Assembly (NCBI RefSeq): GCF_000812865.1
Contig: NZ_JSYL01000014.1
Coordinates: 1-61,283 of the forward strand
Origin: Kaistella jeonii
GTDB taxonomy: Bacteria > Bacteroidota > Bacteroidia > Flavobacteriales > Weeksellaceae
Direction of reading: 5' to 3'
Length of the DNA: 61,283 nucleotides
Part shown: piece after piece, positions 52,330 to 61,119 of the stretch
Layout of the letters: every line of letters starts with the position of its first letter
Position numbering within the stretch: position 1 is the first letter of the stretch
Program-made: the position numbers and the translations under genes
Notes under the pieces: generated by a model
Seen by the model: only the letters and a program-made list of their open reading frames with translations
The model's database searches: none
What the model was told of the DNA's origin: nothing

Positions 52330-52674
52330 ATGAATTATTTACTGGTTTCCTGTGTTTTGATTTCAAGCCTCTCTTTTGCGGGATATTCTATTTCCTATTT
52401 TATTTCACCGAATATGAAGGAAGAATTTGAACGGTTTAACTTAAAAGGCTTTGGCATTTATGTAATTATCCTGGAAGCATTAGGAGCCATTGGTTTGCTG
52501 GTAGGTTTATTTTTCAAACCTCTTTTGCTCCTTTCATCTGGTGGACTTGCGCTATTAATGATGTTTGGGGTACTAACAAGAATTAAATCAAAAGATAGTT
52601 TATTAGTTTCATTACCGGCCACATTTTATATGATTTTAAACGCCTTTATATTTTACTTAGGAAGCAATCAATAA
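52330..52674 (+). CDS. DoxX-like membrane protein (second copy)
   Basis: Read from 52330 (MNYLLVSCVLISSLSFAGYSISYF) the product is 114 residues with four membrane segments and the DoxX_2-like loop SPNMKEEFERFNLKGFGIYVIILEALGAIG. The ATG at 52288 overlaps the previous gene and is rejected. It starts two bases after the preceding gene's stop, so the pair is an operon and may form a heteromer. Confidence 0.7.
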   Translation: MNYLLVSCVLISSLSFAGYSISYFISPNMKEEFERFNLKGFGIYVIILEALGAIGLLVGLFFKPLLLLSSGGLALLMMFGVLTRIKSKDSLLVSLPATFYMILNAFIFYLGSNQ

Positions 52675-52715
52675 AATTCGCAGAGTGTTGTAAAAATTAA
52701 CACGACTGCATAAAA

Positions 52716-52744
52716 GAACCTCCTCAAAAAACGGAGGTTTTGTC
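52716..52744 (+). terminator. Terminator after the DoxX pair
   Basis: AACCTCC / GGAGGTT with a nine-base loop and a short T tract. Confidence 0.65.
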
Positions 52745-52795
52745 TCAAAAAAAATAACAATACCTTCCCTTTCTTCCAATAAAGACTTTGCACAA

Positions 52796-55700
52796 ATGAC
52801 CTTAGAAAAATACATCACCAACATCAACCAGAGATATCTCCTAGGAAACGCGACTGAACATACTTTTCGGGGCGACTTACAACAATTGATAGAAAGTTTG
52901 GTACCGGAAATCAGAGCGACCAATGAACCGAAGCGGCAATCTTGCGGCGCACCCGATTATATTTTGACCAAAAAAGATATTCCGGTGGGATTTATTGAAG
53001 CAAAAGATATTGGTGACAAAGATCTGGAAGGAAAAAAGAAATCTATTAACAAAGAACAGTTCGACCGCTACAAAGCTTCGTTAGATAATTTAATTTTCAC
53101 AGACTATCTCGATTTTCATTTGTACCATGATGGGCAGTTTGTGACTAAAATAGCCATTGCAGCCCTTCGACAAGCTCAGGGTGACAACAAATTTGAAATT
53201 GTACCACTACCCGAAAACTTCGCGACGTTTGAAAATCTCATCAAAGACTTTTGTGTACACATCGGGCAGAATATAAAAAGTCCGAAAAAGTTGGCCGAGA
53301 TGATGGCGGGAAAAGCGCGCCTGCTTTCTGATGTTATCGAAAAAGCCTTGACCAGTGACGAAACCCACAACGAAGACAGCACGCTGAAAGAGCAAATGGA
53401 AGCTTTCAAAAGTATTCTGATCCACGACATCACGCCGAAAGGTTTTGCAGATGTCTATGCACAAACCATTGCGTACGGAATGTTTGCGGCACGTTTGCAC
53501 GACGCCTCTTTGGGAACATTTAGCCGACAGGAAGCAGCGGAACTCATTCCAAAATCGAATCCCTTTTTAAGAAAACTATTTGGGTATATCGCAGGTCCCG
53601 ATATTGATGATCGCATCAAATGGATCGTCGATAATCTGGCGGAAATATTCTTAGCCTGTAACGTAGAAGAGATTCTGAAAAACTATGGCAAGACGACCAA
53701 GATGGAAGATCCCATCATTCATTTTTACGAAACTTTCTTGGCAGAATATGATCCAAGTCTCCGCAAAGCACGTGGAGTTTGGTACACTCCGGCACCGGTT
53801 GTCAATTTTATTGTTCGTGCGGTTGATGATATTTTGAAGACTGAATTCGATTTACCCCAAGGTTTAGCAGACACCAGTAAAACGAAGATCAAGGTAGATT
53901 TTCAAGGGAAGATGGTAGAAAAAGAAGTTCATAAAGTACAGATTTTAGATCCTGCAACGGGAACAGGAACGTTTCTGGCGGAAGTCATCAAACACGTTCA
54001 CCAAAAATTTAAAGGACAGGAAGGAATTTGGAGCAGCTATGTAGAAAACAATTTGTTGCCGCGTTTAAATGGTTTTGAATTATTGATGGCAAGTTATGCA
54101 ATGGCACATTTGCAATTGGATTTATTATTAAAGGAAACCGGTTTCAAAGCCACCAAAGAGCAACGAACCCGCGTTTATTTGACCAATAGTTTAGAAGAAC
54201 ATCATCCCGATACCGGAACTTTATTTGCGAATTGGTTGAGTACAGAAGCCAATGAAGCCAATCATATTAAGCGTGATACTCCGGTGATGTGTGTGATTGG
54301 AAATCCGCCGTATTCTGGGGAAAGTGCCAATAAAGGCGATTGGATTATGAAGTTGATGGAAGATTATAAAAAAGAACCGGGTGGAAAAGAGAAACTGAAA
54401 GAAAGAAATCCTAAATGGATCAATGATGATTATGTAAAGTTTCTGCGTTACGGACAACATTTTATAGAGAAAAACAGAAGCGGTGTTTTGGCTTTTATTA
54501 ATCCTCATGGATTTTTAGATAACCCTACTTTTCGTGGAATGCGTTGGAATTTATTGAAGACTTATGATAAAATTTATACGATTGACTTGCATGGAAATTC
54601 TAAAAAGAAAGAAGTTTCTCCTGATGGAAGTGTGGATCAAAATGTATTTGATATTATGCAAGGAGTTTCCATCAATATTTTTATTAAAACTGGAAAGAAA
54701 AAAACAAATGAATTAGGAAAAGTTTTTCATTATGATTTGTATGGGAAGAGAGATATTAAATATGATTTTCTATTTGCAAACTCATTAAAGACAATTCAAT
54801 ATAAGGAAATACCAAACAAAGCACCAGATTATTTTATGGTGAAAAAAGATTTCAAAGTCGAAGACAGCTATAATATTGGGATTTCTATAAAAGAACTTTT
54901 TTTGATAAATGGTGTTGGTATGACTACTTCACACGATAATTTTGTAATTAAAGACAGTAAAGAAGAGTTATTGAAATTTTATAAAGAATTTCAAAATGCA
55001 CCTAGAGATACTGAATATTTACATAAAAAATTCAATGTAAAGAAAAAGATCGGGTGGAATATTTTAGACGGATATGATAATATCAAAAATGAAAATGATT
55101 TAACAAAATATATTTACCCAATCACATATAGACCTTTTGAAAATAAGCATATTTTTTATGAAGATAAATTAGTTTGGCGCACAGTAAGAAAAATTATGCG
55201 ACATCTTTTAAATGGAGAAAATTTAGGTTTAGTTATTGGTCGACAAGGACAAGTAGTTGGTGATATGCCTTGGAATCTAGCTTTTCTAACAAACTCAATA
55301 ACTGACTTTAATTTATATTATCGAGGTGGCGGTAATTTATTTCCACTCTACCTTTACCCCGAAACTTCCGGTCAACTTTCTCTCGAAGAAACATCAGAAA
55401 GAACTCCAAACCTAAATCCAGAAATCGTAAAAGAAATCGCAGATAAATTAGGTTTACAATTTGTCAATGAAAAAAGTACTTCGACAAGCTCAGTAACCAG
55501 TATTTCGACAAGCTCAGTAACCAGTATTTCGACAAGCTCAGTAACAAGTGCGGTCAGTGAGCCTGTCGAACTGGCGCCAATAGATCTCTTAGATTACATC
55601 TACGCGGTTTTACATTCGCCAACTTATCGGGAGAAATACAAAGAGTTTTTGAAAATAGATTTCCCCAGAGTGCCTTATCCAAAAGACAAAGACACCTTTT

Positions 55701-56293
55701 GGCAACTCGTACAATTAGGCGGGGAAATTCGCACCCTGCATCTTTTAGAAAATCCTGTCATCGAAAATTATATCACGCAATACCCAATCAATGGCGATAA
55801 TGGCGTAAATAAACTGAAGTTTGAGCTTACAAACCCTGATTTACCGGTTCTGCAATCTGATATACCGGTTCTGCAATCTGATATACCATTTCTGCAACCT
55901 GATATACCATTTCTGAACCTTGATATACCATTTCTGCAACCTGATATACCATTTCTGCAACCTGATATACCAATTCTGTCACCTGATATACCAATTCTGT
56001 CACCTGATATACCAATTCTGAACACCGATGAAACATTAAGCAAACCCAACTTTGCTGCAAGTACTCCGAAAAATGGCAAAGTATATATCAACGAAACGCA
56101 ATACTTCGACAATGTACCGGAAATCGCCTGGAATTTCTATATCGGTGGCTATCAACCCGCCCGAAAATGGCTCAAAGACCGGCAAGGAAGAACCCTGGAG
56201 TTTGAGGATATTTTGCACTACCAAAAAATAATTGTCGCCCTCTCTGAAACCGATCGTTTGATGAAGCAGATCGATGAGATTGAGATTGAGTAA
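52796..56293 (+). CDS. Single-chain restriction-modification enzyme: nuclease, N6-adenine methyltransferase and ISP-type C-terminus
   Basis: The 1165-residue protein has a PD-(D/E)xK nuclease at the N-terminus (GAPDYIL with D54, FIEAK with E68 and K70), an N6-adenine methyltransferase (DPATGTGTFLAEV at about 383, IGNPPYSGES at about 501) and a C-terminal region resembling the Type ISP C-domain (YRPFENKHIFYED, MRHLLNGENLGLVIGRQGQ, FPLYLYPE). No helicase motifs were found, so it is closer to Type IIG than to the helicase-bearing Type ISP enzymes, which are longer. Three insertions are evident: LRQAQGD at residues 124-130, STSSVTSI repeats at 896-920, and nine 7-residue repeats at 1015-1077. Specificity unknown. 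Stands alone without a separate S subunit. Confidence 0.86.
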   Translation: MTLEKYITNINQRYLLGNATEHTFRGDLQQLIESLVPEIRATNEPKRQSCGAPDYILTKKDIPVGFIEAKDIGDKDLEGKKKSINKEQFDRYKASLDNLIFTDYLDFHLYHDGQFVTKIAIAALRQAQGDNKFEIVPLPENFATFENLIKDFCVHIGQNIKSPKKLAEMMAGKARLLSDVIEKALTSDETHNEDSTLKEQMEAFKSILIHDITPKGFADVYAQTIAYGMFAARLHDASLGTFSRQEAAELIPKSNPFLRKLFGYIAGPDIDDRIKWIVDNLAEIFLACNVEEILKNYGKTTKMEDPIIHFYETFLAEYDPSLRKARGVWYTPAPVVNFIVRAVDDILKTEFDLPQGLADTSKTKIKVDFQGKMVEKEVHKVQILDPATGTGTFLAEVIKHVHQKFKGQEGIWSSYVENNLLPRLNGFELLMASYAMAHLQLDLLLKETGFKATKEQRTRVYLTNSLEEHHPDTGTLFANWLSTEANEANHIKRDTPVMCVIGNPPYSGESANKGDWIMKLMEDYKKEPGGKEKLKERNPKWINDDYVKFLRYGQHFIEKNRSGVLAFINPHGFLDNPTFRGMRWNLLKTYDKIYTIDLHGNSKKKEVSPDGSVDQNVFDIMQGVSINIFIKTGKKKTNELGKVFHYDLYGKRDIKYDFLFANSLKTIQYKEIPNKAPDYFMVKKDFKVEDSYNIGISIKELFLINGVGMTTSHDNFVIKDSKEELLKFYKEFQNAPRDTEYLHKKFNVKKKIGWNILDGYDNIKNENDLTKYIYPITYRPFENKHIFYEDKLVWRTVRKIMRHLLNGENLGLVIGRQGQVVGDMPWNLAFLTNSITDFNLYYRGGGNLFPLYLYPETSGQLSLEETSERTPNLNPEIVKEIADKLGLQFVNEKSTSTSSVTSISTSSVTSISTSSVTSAVSEPVELAPIDLLDYIYAVLHSPTYREKYKEFLKIDFPRVPYPKDKDTFWQLVQLGGEIRTLHLLENPVIENYITQYPINGDNGVNKLKFELTNPDLPVLQSDIPVLQSDIPFLQPDIPFLNLDIPFLQPDIPFLQPDIPILSPDIPILSPDIPILNTDETLSKPNFAASTPKNGKVYINETQYFDNVPEIAWNFYIGGYQPARKWLKDRQGRTLEFEDILHYQKIIVALSETDRLMKQIDEIEIE
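53164..53187 (+). repeat. In-frame short dispersed repeat inside the RM gene (CTTCGACAAGCTCAG type)
   Basis: The stretch around CCTTCGACAAGCTCAGGG encodes LRQAQGDN. Its core TTCGACAAGCTCAG recurs three times at 55480-55542 in the same gene, read in another frame. This is a familiar short dispersed sequence in bacterial genomes; here it sits in the nuclease/linker part of the protein. Confidence 0.75.
55481..55574 (+). repeat. 24-bp triple repeat ending in an inverted repeat, inside the RM gene
   Basis: Three 24-bp units (TCGACAAGCTCAGTAACCAG then TATT; the third ends differently) encode STSSVTSI twice and STSSVTSAVSEPVE. The last unit and the following GTCAGTGAGCCTGTCGAA form an imperfect inverted repeat (15 of 18 bases), so the DNA can fold as a hairpin. 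The frame is kept, so it reads as a linker in the protein. Confidence 0.85.
55838..56026 (+). repeat. Nine in-frame 21-bp tandem repeats in the RM gene (DIPFLQP heptads)
   Basis: Nine units of exactly 21 bp begin GATATACCA or GATATACCG (first GATTTACCG) and encode DLPVLQS, DIPVLQS, DIPFLQP, DIPFLNL, DIPFLQP twice, DIPILSP twice and DIPILNT. Codons vary between units. The peptide is Pro-containing and likely an extended or solenoid-like linker. Unit number change by slippage would keep frame. Confidence 0.9.
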
Positions 56294-56380
56294 AGGTTTA
56301 ACGAAGAGAAAAATATCAAGCCAAAAAAAAGGATTTTTGCGCGTATAAGGATTCAGAATAAAAAATTAAGATTAAAAAAA

Positions 56381-56629
56381 ATGAGTAGAGAAGAACTTTT
56401 AAAATTAAGCAATGAGGAACTTATGCTTAAGGCAAAGGAAGAAAAATTATCACCACTTGTTAACGCTGGTTTTATTGGGTTTTTAGGCGGGATTATCTTG
56501 TATAGTGTCATAAAAAATACGTGGGGCCTTTTGACGATAATTCCACTACTATTTGCCTATAAATTAATAAAAGATTCAAAAGAAAATAAAGAGTTAGAAA
56601 TCGTTTTAAAAGAAAGAAATCTGAAATAA
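56381..56629 (+). CDS. Small membrane protein, hypothetical
   Basis: The 82-residue protein has two hydrophobic segments (about 30-46 and 48-62) between charged ends. No family recognised. It precedes the DUF3667 gene by two bases, and the two are almost surely co-transcribed. Confidence 0.62.
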   Translation: MSREELLKLSNEELMLKAKEEKLSPLVNAGFIGFLGGIILYSVIKNTWGLLTIIPLLFAYKLIKDSKENKELEIVLKERNLK

Positions 56630-56631
56630 CT

Positions 56632-57357
56632 ATGGCGCACTATTGTAAAACTTGCGATACAGAAGTAAGCATGAACTTCTGTCCAAATTGTGGAGAACCC
56701 GCAAAATTAAAAAGAATTGACGGTCATTATATTATGCACGAAATAGAACATGTTCTGCATTTTGAACGGGGAATTTTGTACACGGTGAAAGAACTTTTCA
56801 TCAATCCGGGACAAAGTATTAGAAAATACATTTCGGAAAATCGAAGTCGGCTTGTAAAACCCATTATTTTCATCATCGTTACTTCCTTAATTTATACGAT
56901 TATCAGTCATTATTTCCATATTGAAGACGAATATATTAAGCAGGAAGGATTGCCTGCAAATTCGGCTTTTGTCAAGATCTTAACGTGGATGCAGGGAAAT
57001 TACGGCTATATGAATATTTTGACAGGTGGATTTATTGCGCTTTGGCTCAAGGTATTTTTCAAAAAATATGGTTACAATTTTTTCGAATTGCTCATCATGC
57101 TGTGTTTCGTTTTGGGAATCTCCATGTTAATCTTTGCATTTTTTGCATTGATAGAAGGTTTTACTCATTTTAAACTTCTTAATGTTGCTGGAATTATTGG
57201 AATGATTTATTTGACTTGGGCAGTTGGAAATTTCTTTGAGAAAAACAAAATTAGCAACTATTTTAAAGCCCTTCTGTCTTATATCTTAGGATTTATCACG
57301 TTCTTCATTGCCATCGGTTTAATAGGAATAACAATCGATCTCCTCACAAAAAATTAA
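56632..57357 (+). CDS. DUF3667 family membrane protein with N-terminal zinc ribbon
   Basis: The 241-residue protein has a CxxC pair at the N-terminus (CKTC and CPNC) for zinc, then GILYTVKELFINPGQSIRKYISENR, the DUF3667 hallmark, and four or five transmembrane helices after residue 75. The family is common in Bacteroidota; function unknown. It follows a small membrane protein gene by two bases and precedes a small cytosolic gene by seven, forming a three-gene unit. Confidence 0.86.
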   Translation: MAHYCKTCDTEVSMNFCPNCGEPAKLKRIDGHYIMHEIEHVLHFERGILYTVKELFINPGQSIRKYISENRSRLVKPIIFIIVTSLIYTIISHYFHIEDEYIKQEGLPANSAFVKILTWMQGNYGYMNILTGGFIALWLKVFFKKYGYNFFELLIMLCFVLGISMLIFAFFALIEGFTHFKLLNVAGIIGMIYLTWAVGNFFEKNKISNYFKALLSYILGFITFFIAIGLIGITIDLLTKN

Positions 57358-57364
57358 AAAAAAT

Positions 57365-57622
57365 ATGAAAAGTATTTGGACTGCGACTTATGAAAACAAC
57401 ACCATTAAAATTACAAACACCTGGTTTTCGGGGGAACAACTTTACGTAAATGAGGTGTTGCAGGATAAAAAGTTTGGGGCTATTTCGTCAAACCTTACCG
57501 GACATATCATGAACTCTAAAAATGAAAAAGAACTGATCAAAGCAACTATTTTCGGTTGGTACAAAGCGGAATGTATTCTTTTCATCAATGATAAAGAAGT
57601 GGCAATAAAACAAGAAAAATAA
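57365..57622 (+). CDS. Small hypothetical protein
   Basis: The 85-residue protein has beta-rich sequence with SIWTATYENNTIKITNTWFSGEQLYVN and no membrane segment or signal. No family recognised. It starts seven bases after the DUF3667 gene and 57 bases before the serine hydrolase gene, so it belongs to the same unit. Confidence 0.62.
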   Translation: MKSIWTATYENNTIKITNTWFSGEQLYVNEVLQDKKFGAISSNLTGHIMNSKNEKELIKATIFGWYKAECILFINDKEVAIKQEK

Positions 57623-57679
57623 GAGTACTTACTCTTACCACATTTGCCTTATTTATCCTGTGGTTAAAAAAAAAGAAAG

Positions 57680-59326
57680 ATGATTCGACAACTCGCCATA
57701 TTAACAACAATTTTCCTGACTACATTTAATCTGTTTGCACAAACCATAAACTTGGTAAAATGCGACAGTATCATTTATCCAGTTCATAAAGCTAATATTG
57801 GGAAAATTGCTTTTATGGGTGAAACTATTCCTATTGAGAATTTTAAACAAGCAGATTTTCTAAAAACATTTGAACTTAAAGAAAAAACAGATCTTAACAT
57901 CAGAGTTTTTTTAGGTAATTCGCTGACCAATTATCTTCATTTACTTTCACCCCAATTATCAGCAGCCGAACTTACTAAAACTGGAAATTATCAATTCACA
58001 TTCTTCGTTGATGATAAAAAGATCTATGTTGAAAATCTTAATCTTGGAGCAGGAAGTGCTGACAGCAAAAACCAAAGAACAATTTTCAGAGTTCCTTTAA
58101 TAAGTTCAACTGACGAAGATTCCTGGGGTAGATTTCTCTGGAATAGATTTTATTCGAATGGCGGACAAGATGCTTTTGCAAACGGAGAACATTTACTTAA
58201 AATTGAGATCAGACCTTATTTAAAACGGAATGAAATATTGACAGGTAACATCATCGCGGAAGGAGAATTGAAAATTATAGTTCCGGAAATAAAAATCAAT
58301 GAGCAACTTGTTAAAGTTCAGAATATAAAACCACTAAAAGACCTGCAGATATCTACCGATAAAATTGATACGCCAAAAATTGAAGAGCTCAACCGGAAAA
58401 TCGCGACGCAAGCTTATAAGAACATTACAAGCATTGTAGTTGTAAAAGACGGAAAACTATTGCTAGAAGAGTATTTTAATGGAGCAAACAGAGAAACCCT
58501 TCACGACACAAGATCTGTTGGAAAATCATTTGCCTCAACACTTTTAGGAATTGCTATCAAAAACCACTACATCAAAAGCGAAAGACAGACCCTAGATGAG
58601 TTTTACAAACTGAATACTTTTCAGAATTACGCTCCGGCAAAAGACAGTATCAGTTTAAAAGATTTGCTCACGATGAGTTCAACTTTCGAGGGTTCTGATA
58701 TAAATTCGGAATCACCAGGGAATGAAGAAAATATGTATCCTGCCAAAAATTGGGTTGACTTTACATTAAATCTCCCGATTGACCAGTCAAAAGTGGCGAA
58801 CAAGCAATGGGATTACTTTACAGCGGGTGTTGTAGTTCTTGGCGACTTAATTCATAAATCCGTGCCAAATGGTTTAGAGAAATATTCCAGCGAAAAATTA
58901 TTTCAGCCATTAGGAATTACAAAATACAAATGGCAATTGACCCCACAAAAAGTAGCGAATACAGCAGGTAGCCTGCAATTGCGTTCTTTGGATCTTGCGA
59001 AATATGGGCAGTTATACCAAAATAGAGGGACCTGGAATGGCAAACAGATTCTGTCACAGGAATGGGTAGCAAAAAGTTTATCACACCAAATTAAAATATC
59101 AGAAGACGAATATTATGGTTATTTGTTTTGGAATAAAACGTACAAAGTAAATGGCATGGATTACGAAGTTTATTATGCCAGTGGAAATGGTGGAAACAGA
59201 ATTTTTATATTCAAAGATCAACCGATTGTAATTGTGATCACATCGACCGCATATAATACGCCGTATGGTGAAAAGCAAGTTGACAAGATTATGCAGAATT
59301 ATTTAATTGACGCAATAATGAAATAA
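57680..59326 (+). CDS. Secreted serine hydrolase (class C beta-lactamase/PBP-like fold) with an extra N-terminal domain
   Basis: The 548-residue protein has a signal peptide (residues 1-21, ending LFAQ), an N-terminal domain of about 190 residues of no recognised family, then a beta-lactamase-fold serine hydrolase from about 235. Its SxxK is S279-V-G-K282 (TRSVGKSF); the second motif is DYFTAG in place of YxN, and GNGG stands where a KTG-like motif is expected. It may act on D-amino peptides or esters in the periplasm; resistance is not implied. Length is greater than usual because of the N-terminal domain. The DUF3667 unit lies upstream. Confidence 0.83.
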   Translation: MIRQLAILTTIFLTTFNLFAQTINLVKCDSIIYPVHKANIGKIAFMGETIPIENFKQADFLKTFELKEKTDLNIRVFLGNSLTNYLHLLSPQLSAAELTKTGNYQFTFFVDDKKIYVENLNLGAGSADSKNQRTIFRVPLISSTDEDSWGRFLWNRFYSNGGQDAFANGEHLLKIEIRPYLKRNEILTGNIIAEGELKIIVPEIKINEQLVKVQNIKPLKDLQISTDKIDTPKIEELNRKIATQAYKNITSIVVVKDGKLLLEEYFNGANRETLHDTRSVGKSFASTLLGIAIKNHYIKSERQTLDEFYKLNTFQNYAPAKDSISLKDLLTMSSTFEGSDINSESPGNEENMYPAKNWVDFTLNLPIDQSKVANKQWDYFTAGVVVLGDLIHKSVPNGLEKYSSEKLFQPLGITKYKWQLTPQKVANTAGSLQLRSLDLAKYGQLYQNRGTWNGKQILSQEWVAKSLSHQIKISEDEYYGYLFWNKTYKVNGMDYEVYYASGNGGNRIFIFKDQPIVIVITSTAYNTPYGEKQVDKIMQNYLIDAIMK

Positions 59327-59585
59327 TAATCAAATGCTTTCTAAAACTATTTGACCGGACTGGGTTTCTCTAAAGTCCGTAATCTCGCTAACCTACAAAA
59401 CTTTAGCAGTCGACGAGATAAGTGTTATAATCAATTTACAAACCCGATAATATCGCAATTACGCTTTTCAGATCGTGTAACTTAAAAAAATTGAGCGATG
59501 CAAAACAAAAGAACTTTTAGGAATTAATTTTCCTTAAAAATCTTTATTATCTCTAAAAAGTTTTGGTATAATAAATTCTCTAGAA
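59327..59585. other. Gene-free region between convergent genes
   Basis: No terminator or known element was recognised. One frame is open for about 45 codons from 59363 (ctgggtttc) to a stop at about 59485, but it has no start and matches nothing I know. It may be the decayed end of a lost gene. Confidence 0.3.
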
Positions 59586-60326
59586 TTATTTTGAAAAGAC
59601 GAACTCTTCTCTTTGCACAGGAGTTTGCTTACAAATATCATTAAACTCCTCGATTGATTTAAACTTTAACTGCTCAACAATTTTGTACTCATAAAATACC
59701 TTGAAAGTATCATTTTTAAAAACCCATGGTTCCACCGTGATTACATTCTCAGCTTTATAAAAAGTTTGGTTCATATCACCATCTGGACTTTTTGATATTT
59801 CCATTTTTCTTCCTTCCTGCTGAATTTTATCCAGGCAAATAAGGAGAGAAAAAGCATCGCACCACTCTACAAATCGATAAATATGTTCAGCATATTTTTT
59901 ATCAATATCCAAATGTTTTAAAATGTCTTTTCGATTTTTTTCCTGTTCTTTCAAAAAAGTGTCTAATTTTTTATCATTATCCTCCTTATTACCGCCAAAA
60001 ATAAAATTTAAGTGCATAGAAGTTAGCAGCGCATTTAATTGACTTTTTGCGGTAGCGATTTCCATCACATTTAATTTCTGCTTTAATTCTGTCTTTTTGT
60101 ATTCATCACCTATCGTGAAATTTCGGGGCGCACCTGCTTCGGTAAGATTTTTATTTTGCAAAGTTTCCGCAGCGCCATCATCATGTTCTGCAATGGCGAT
60201 GAGCGTAGGAACCATTATTTCATTAGGCAAATCAATATCATATTGGTAAGCTAACATGGCGGCAAGAAGACCGTGAGAACGTTGGTTAATAATTTTCCAA
60301 CCTTTTTGATGAGAGATAACAATCAT
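59586..60326 (-). CDS. DUF3891 family protein
   Basis: The 246-residue protein opens MIVISHQKGWKIINQRSHGLLAAML and has ALIAIAEHDDGA-like metal-binding residues (AEHDDGAAE) and HIYRFVEWCDAFSLLICL, as in DUF3891. The His/Asp pattern suggests an HD-like helical metal site, but no activity is known. It is alone, transcribed leftwards, and convergent with the serine hydrolase gene. 258 bases of unassigned sequence lie between them. Confidence 0.8.
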   Translation of the reverse strand: MIVISHQKGWKIINQRSHGLLAAMLAYQYDIDLPNEIMVPTLIAIAEHDDGAAETLQNKNLTEAGAPRNFTIGDEYKKTELKQKLNVMEIATAKSQLNALLTSMHLNFIFGGNKEDNDKKLDTFLKEQEKNRKDILKHLDIDKKYAEHIYRFVEWCDAFSLLICLDKIQQEGRKMEISKSPDGDMNQTFYKAENVITVEPWVFKNDTFKVFYEYKIVEQLKFKSIEEFNDICKQTPVQREEFVFSK

Positions 60327-60532
60327 GATTTTATAATGTATTGGAGAAATCTATTTCTAAATCTATGCCTAAGTCAAATTTAGTAAGAATACTAAAAAGT
60401 TTTAGAAATTTTTACGATGTTTGAATTGTTGTTTATAGAGACCTCAAAGCTTTTATCATGATGAGTAATTAAAGCATTTAAAATAACCCTTCAATTAGGA
60501 AAGCAAAAGAATAAGATTTCTCTACAATATTT

Positions 60533-60555
60533 ATCCGTTTACAAACGGATATTTT
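60533..60555. terminator. Hairpin upstream of the zinc-ribbon gene
   Basis: ATCCGTTT / AAACGGAT with a 2-base loop and a T-rich tail just before a -7 box. It may end an incoming transcript or insulate the next promoter. Confidence 0.5.
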
Positions 60556-60559
60556 TTAT

Positions 60560-60567
60560 ATATTTGA
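60560..60567 (+). promoter_or_regulatory. -7 promoter box of the zinc-ribbon gene
   Basis: TATATTTG is an exact TAnnTTTG. It lies 16 bases before the ATG at 60584 but only 7 before the ATG at 60575, which favours 60584 as the start. Confidence 0.55.
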
Positions 60568-60583
60568 TTATCAAATGATTCTT

Positions 60584-60931
60584 ATGGAAAATTGTTTAGA
60601 ATGCGGCGAAAAAATTATCGGAAGAACGGATAAAAAATTCTGCAATGACGGCTGTAGAAATGCTTATAATAACAAAAACAACCAGGATTCCTCCAATCTG
60701 ATGCGCAATGTAAATAATAAACTGCGCAAAAATTACCGCGTTCTGGCGGAACAAAAATTCATTGAAGGAAAAGCTAAAACCACACGAAACAAATTAATTT
60801 CTGAGGGATTTGATTTTGAATATTTCACGAATCTGAAGGTCTATAAAAATGGTGCAGAATATCGTTTTGTGTATGATATCGGTTACAAATTATTAGAAGA
60901 AGACTGGATTTTGCTCGTACGAAAGGAATGA
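60584..60931 (+). CDS. Small zinc-ribbon protein, hypothetical
   Basis: Read from 60584 (MENCLEC) the product is 115 residues. An N-terminal zinc ribbon is formed by CLECGEKIIGRTDKKFCNDGC with four Cys and a following RNAYNNKNN. The rest is helical and charged. Homologues of this layout are frequent in Flavobacteriia without a known role. The ribbon could bind nucleic acid or a protein. It is monocistronic. Confidence 0.72.
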   Translation: MENCLECGEKIIGRTDKKFCNDGCRNAYNNKNNQDSSNLMRNVNNKLRKNYRVLAEQKFIEGKAKTTRNKLISEGFDFEYFTNLKVYKNGAEYRFVYDIGYKLLEEDWILLVRKE

Positions 60932-61119
60932 TTTATATTTAGTTTTTTTGATGACAAACCTTCCCTTTTCGTAAAATTGGAAAAAACAAAAGCAACCGCG
61001 GAAATATACTTTCTCAAGGTTTCTGATGGCCGATTATTAAATGGTTGGTTAGTTTTAAAGAATCGAAATTAAAAAATGAATTCTTTAAAAGATTAATATT
61101 CCAAGACGCAAAAAAGAAG

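Noticed and set aside
55768..56112. Minus-strand ORFs with GISGCRN or LVYQVAEM repeats
   Set aside because: They are reverse-strand shadows of the in-frame repeats of the RM gene, which has a convincing full-length frame.
52796..56293. BREX, DISARM or Type I RM locus
   Set aside because: Only one gene is present. PglZ, BrxL, a helicase and a separate specificity subunit are all absent nearby.
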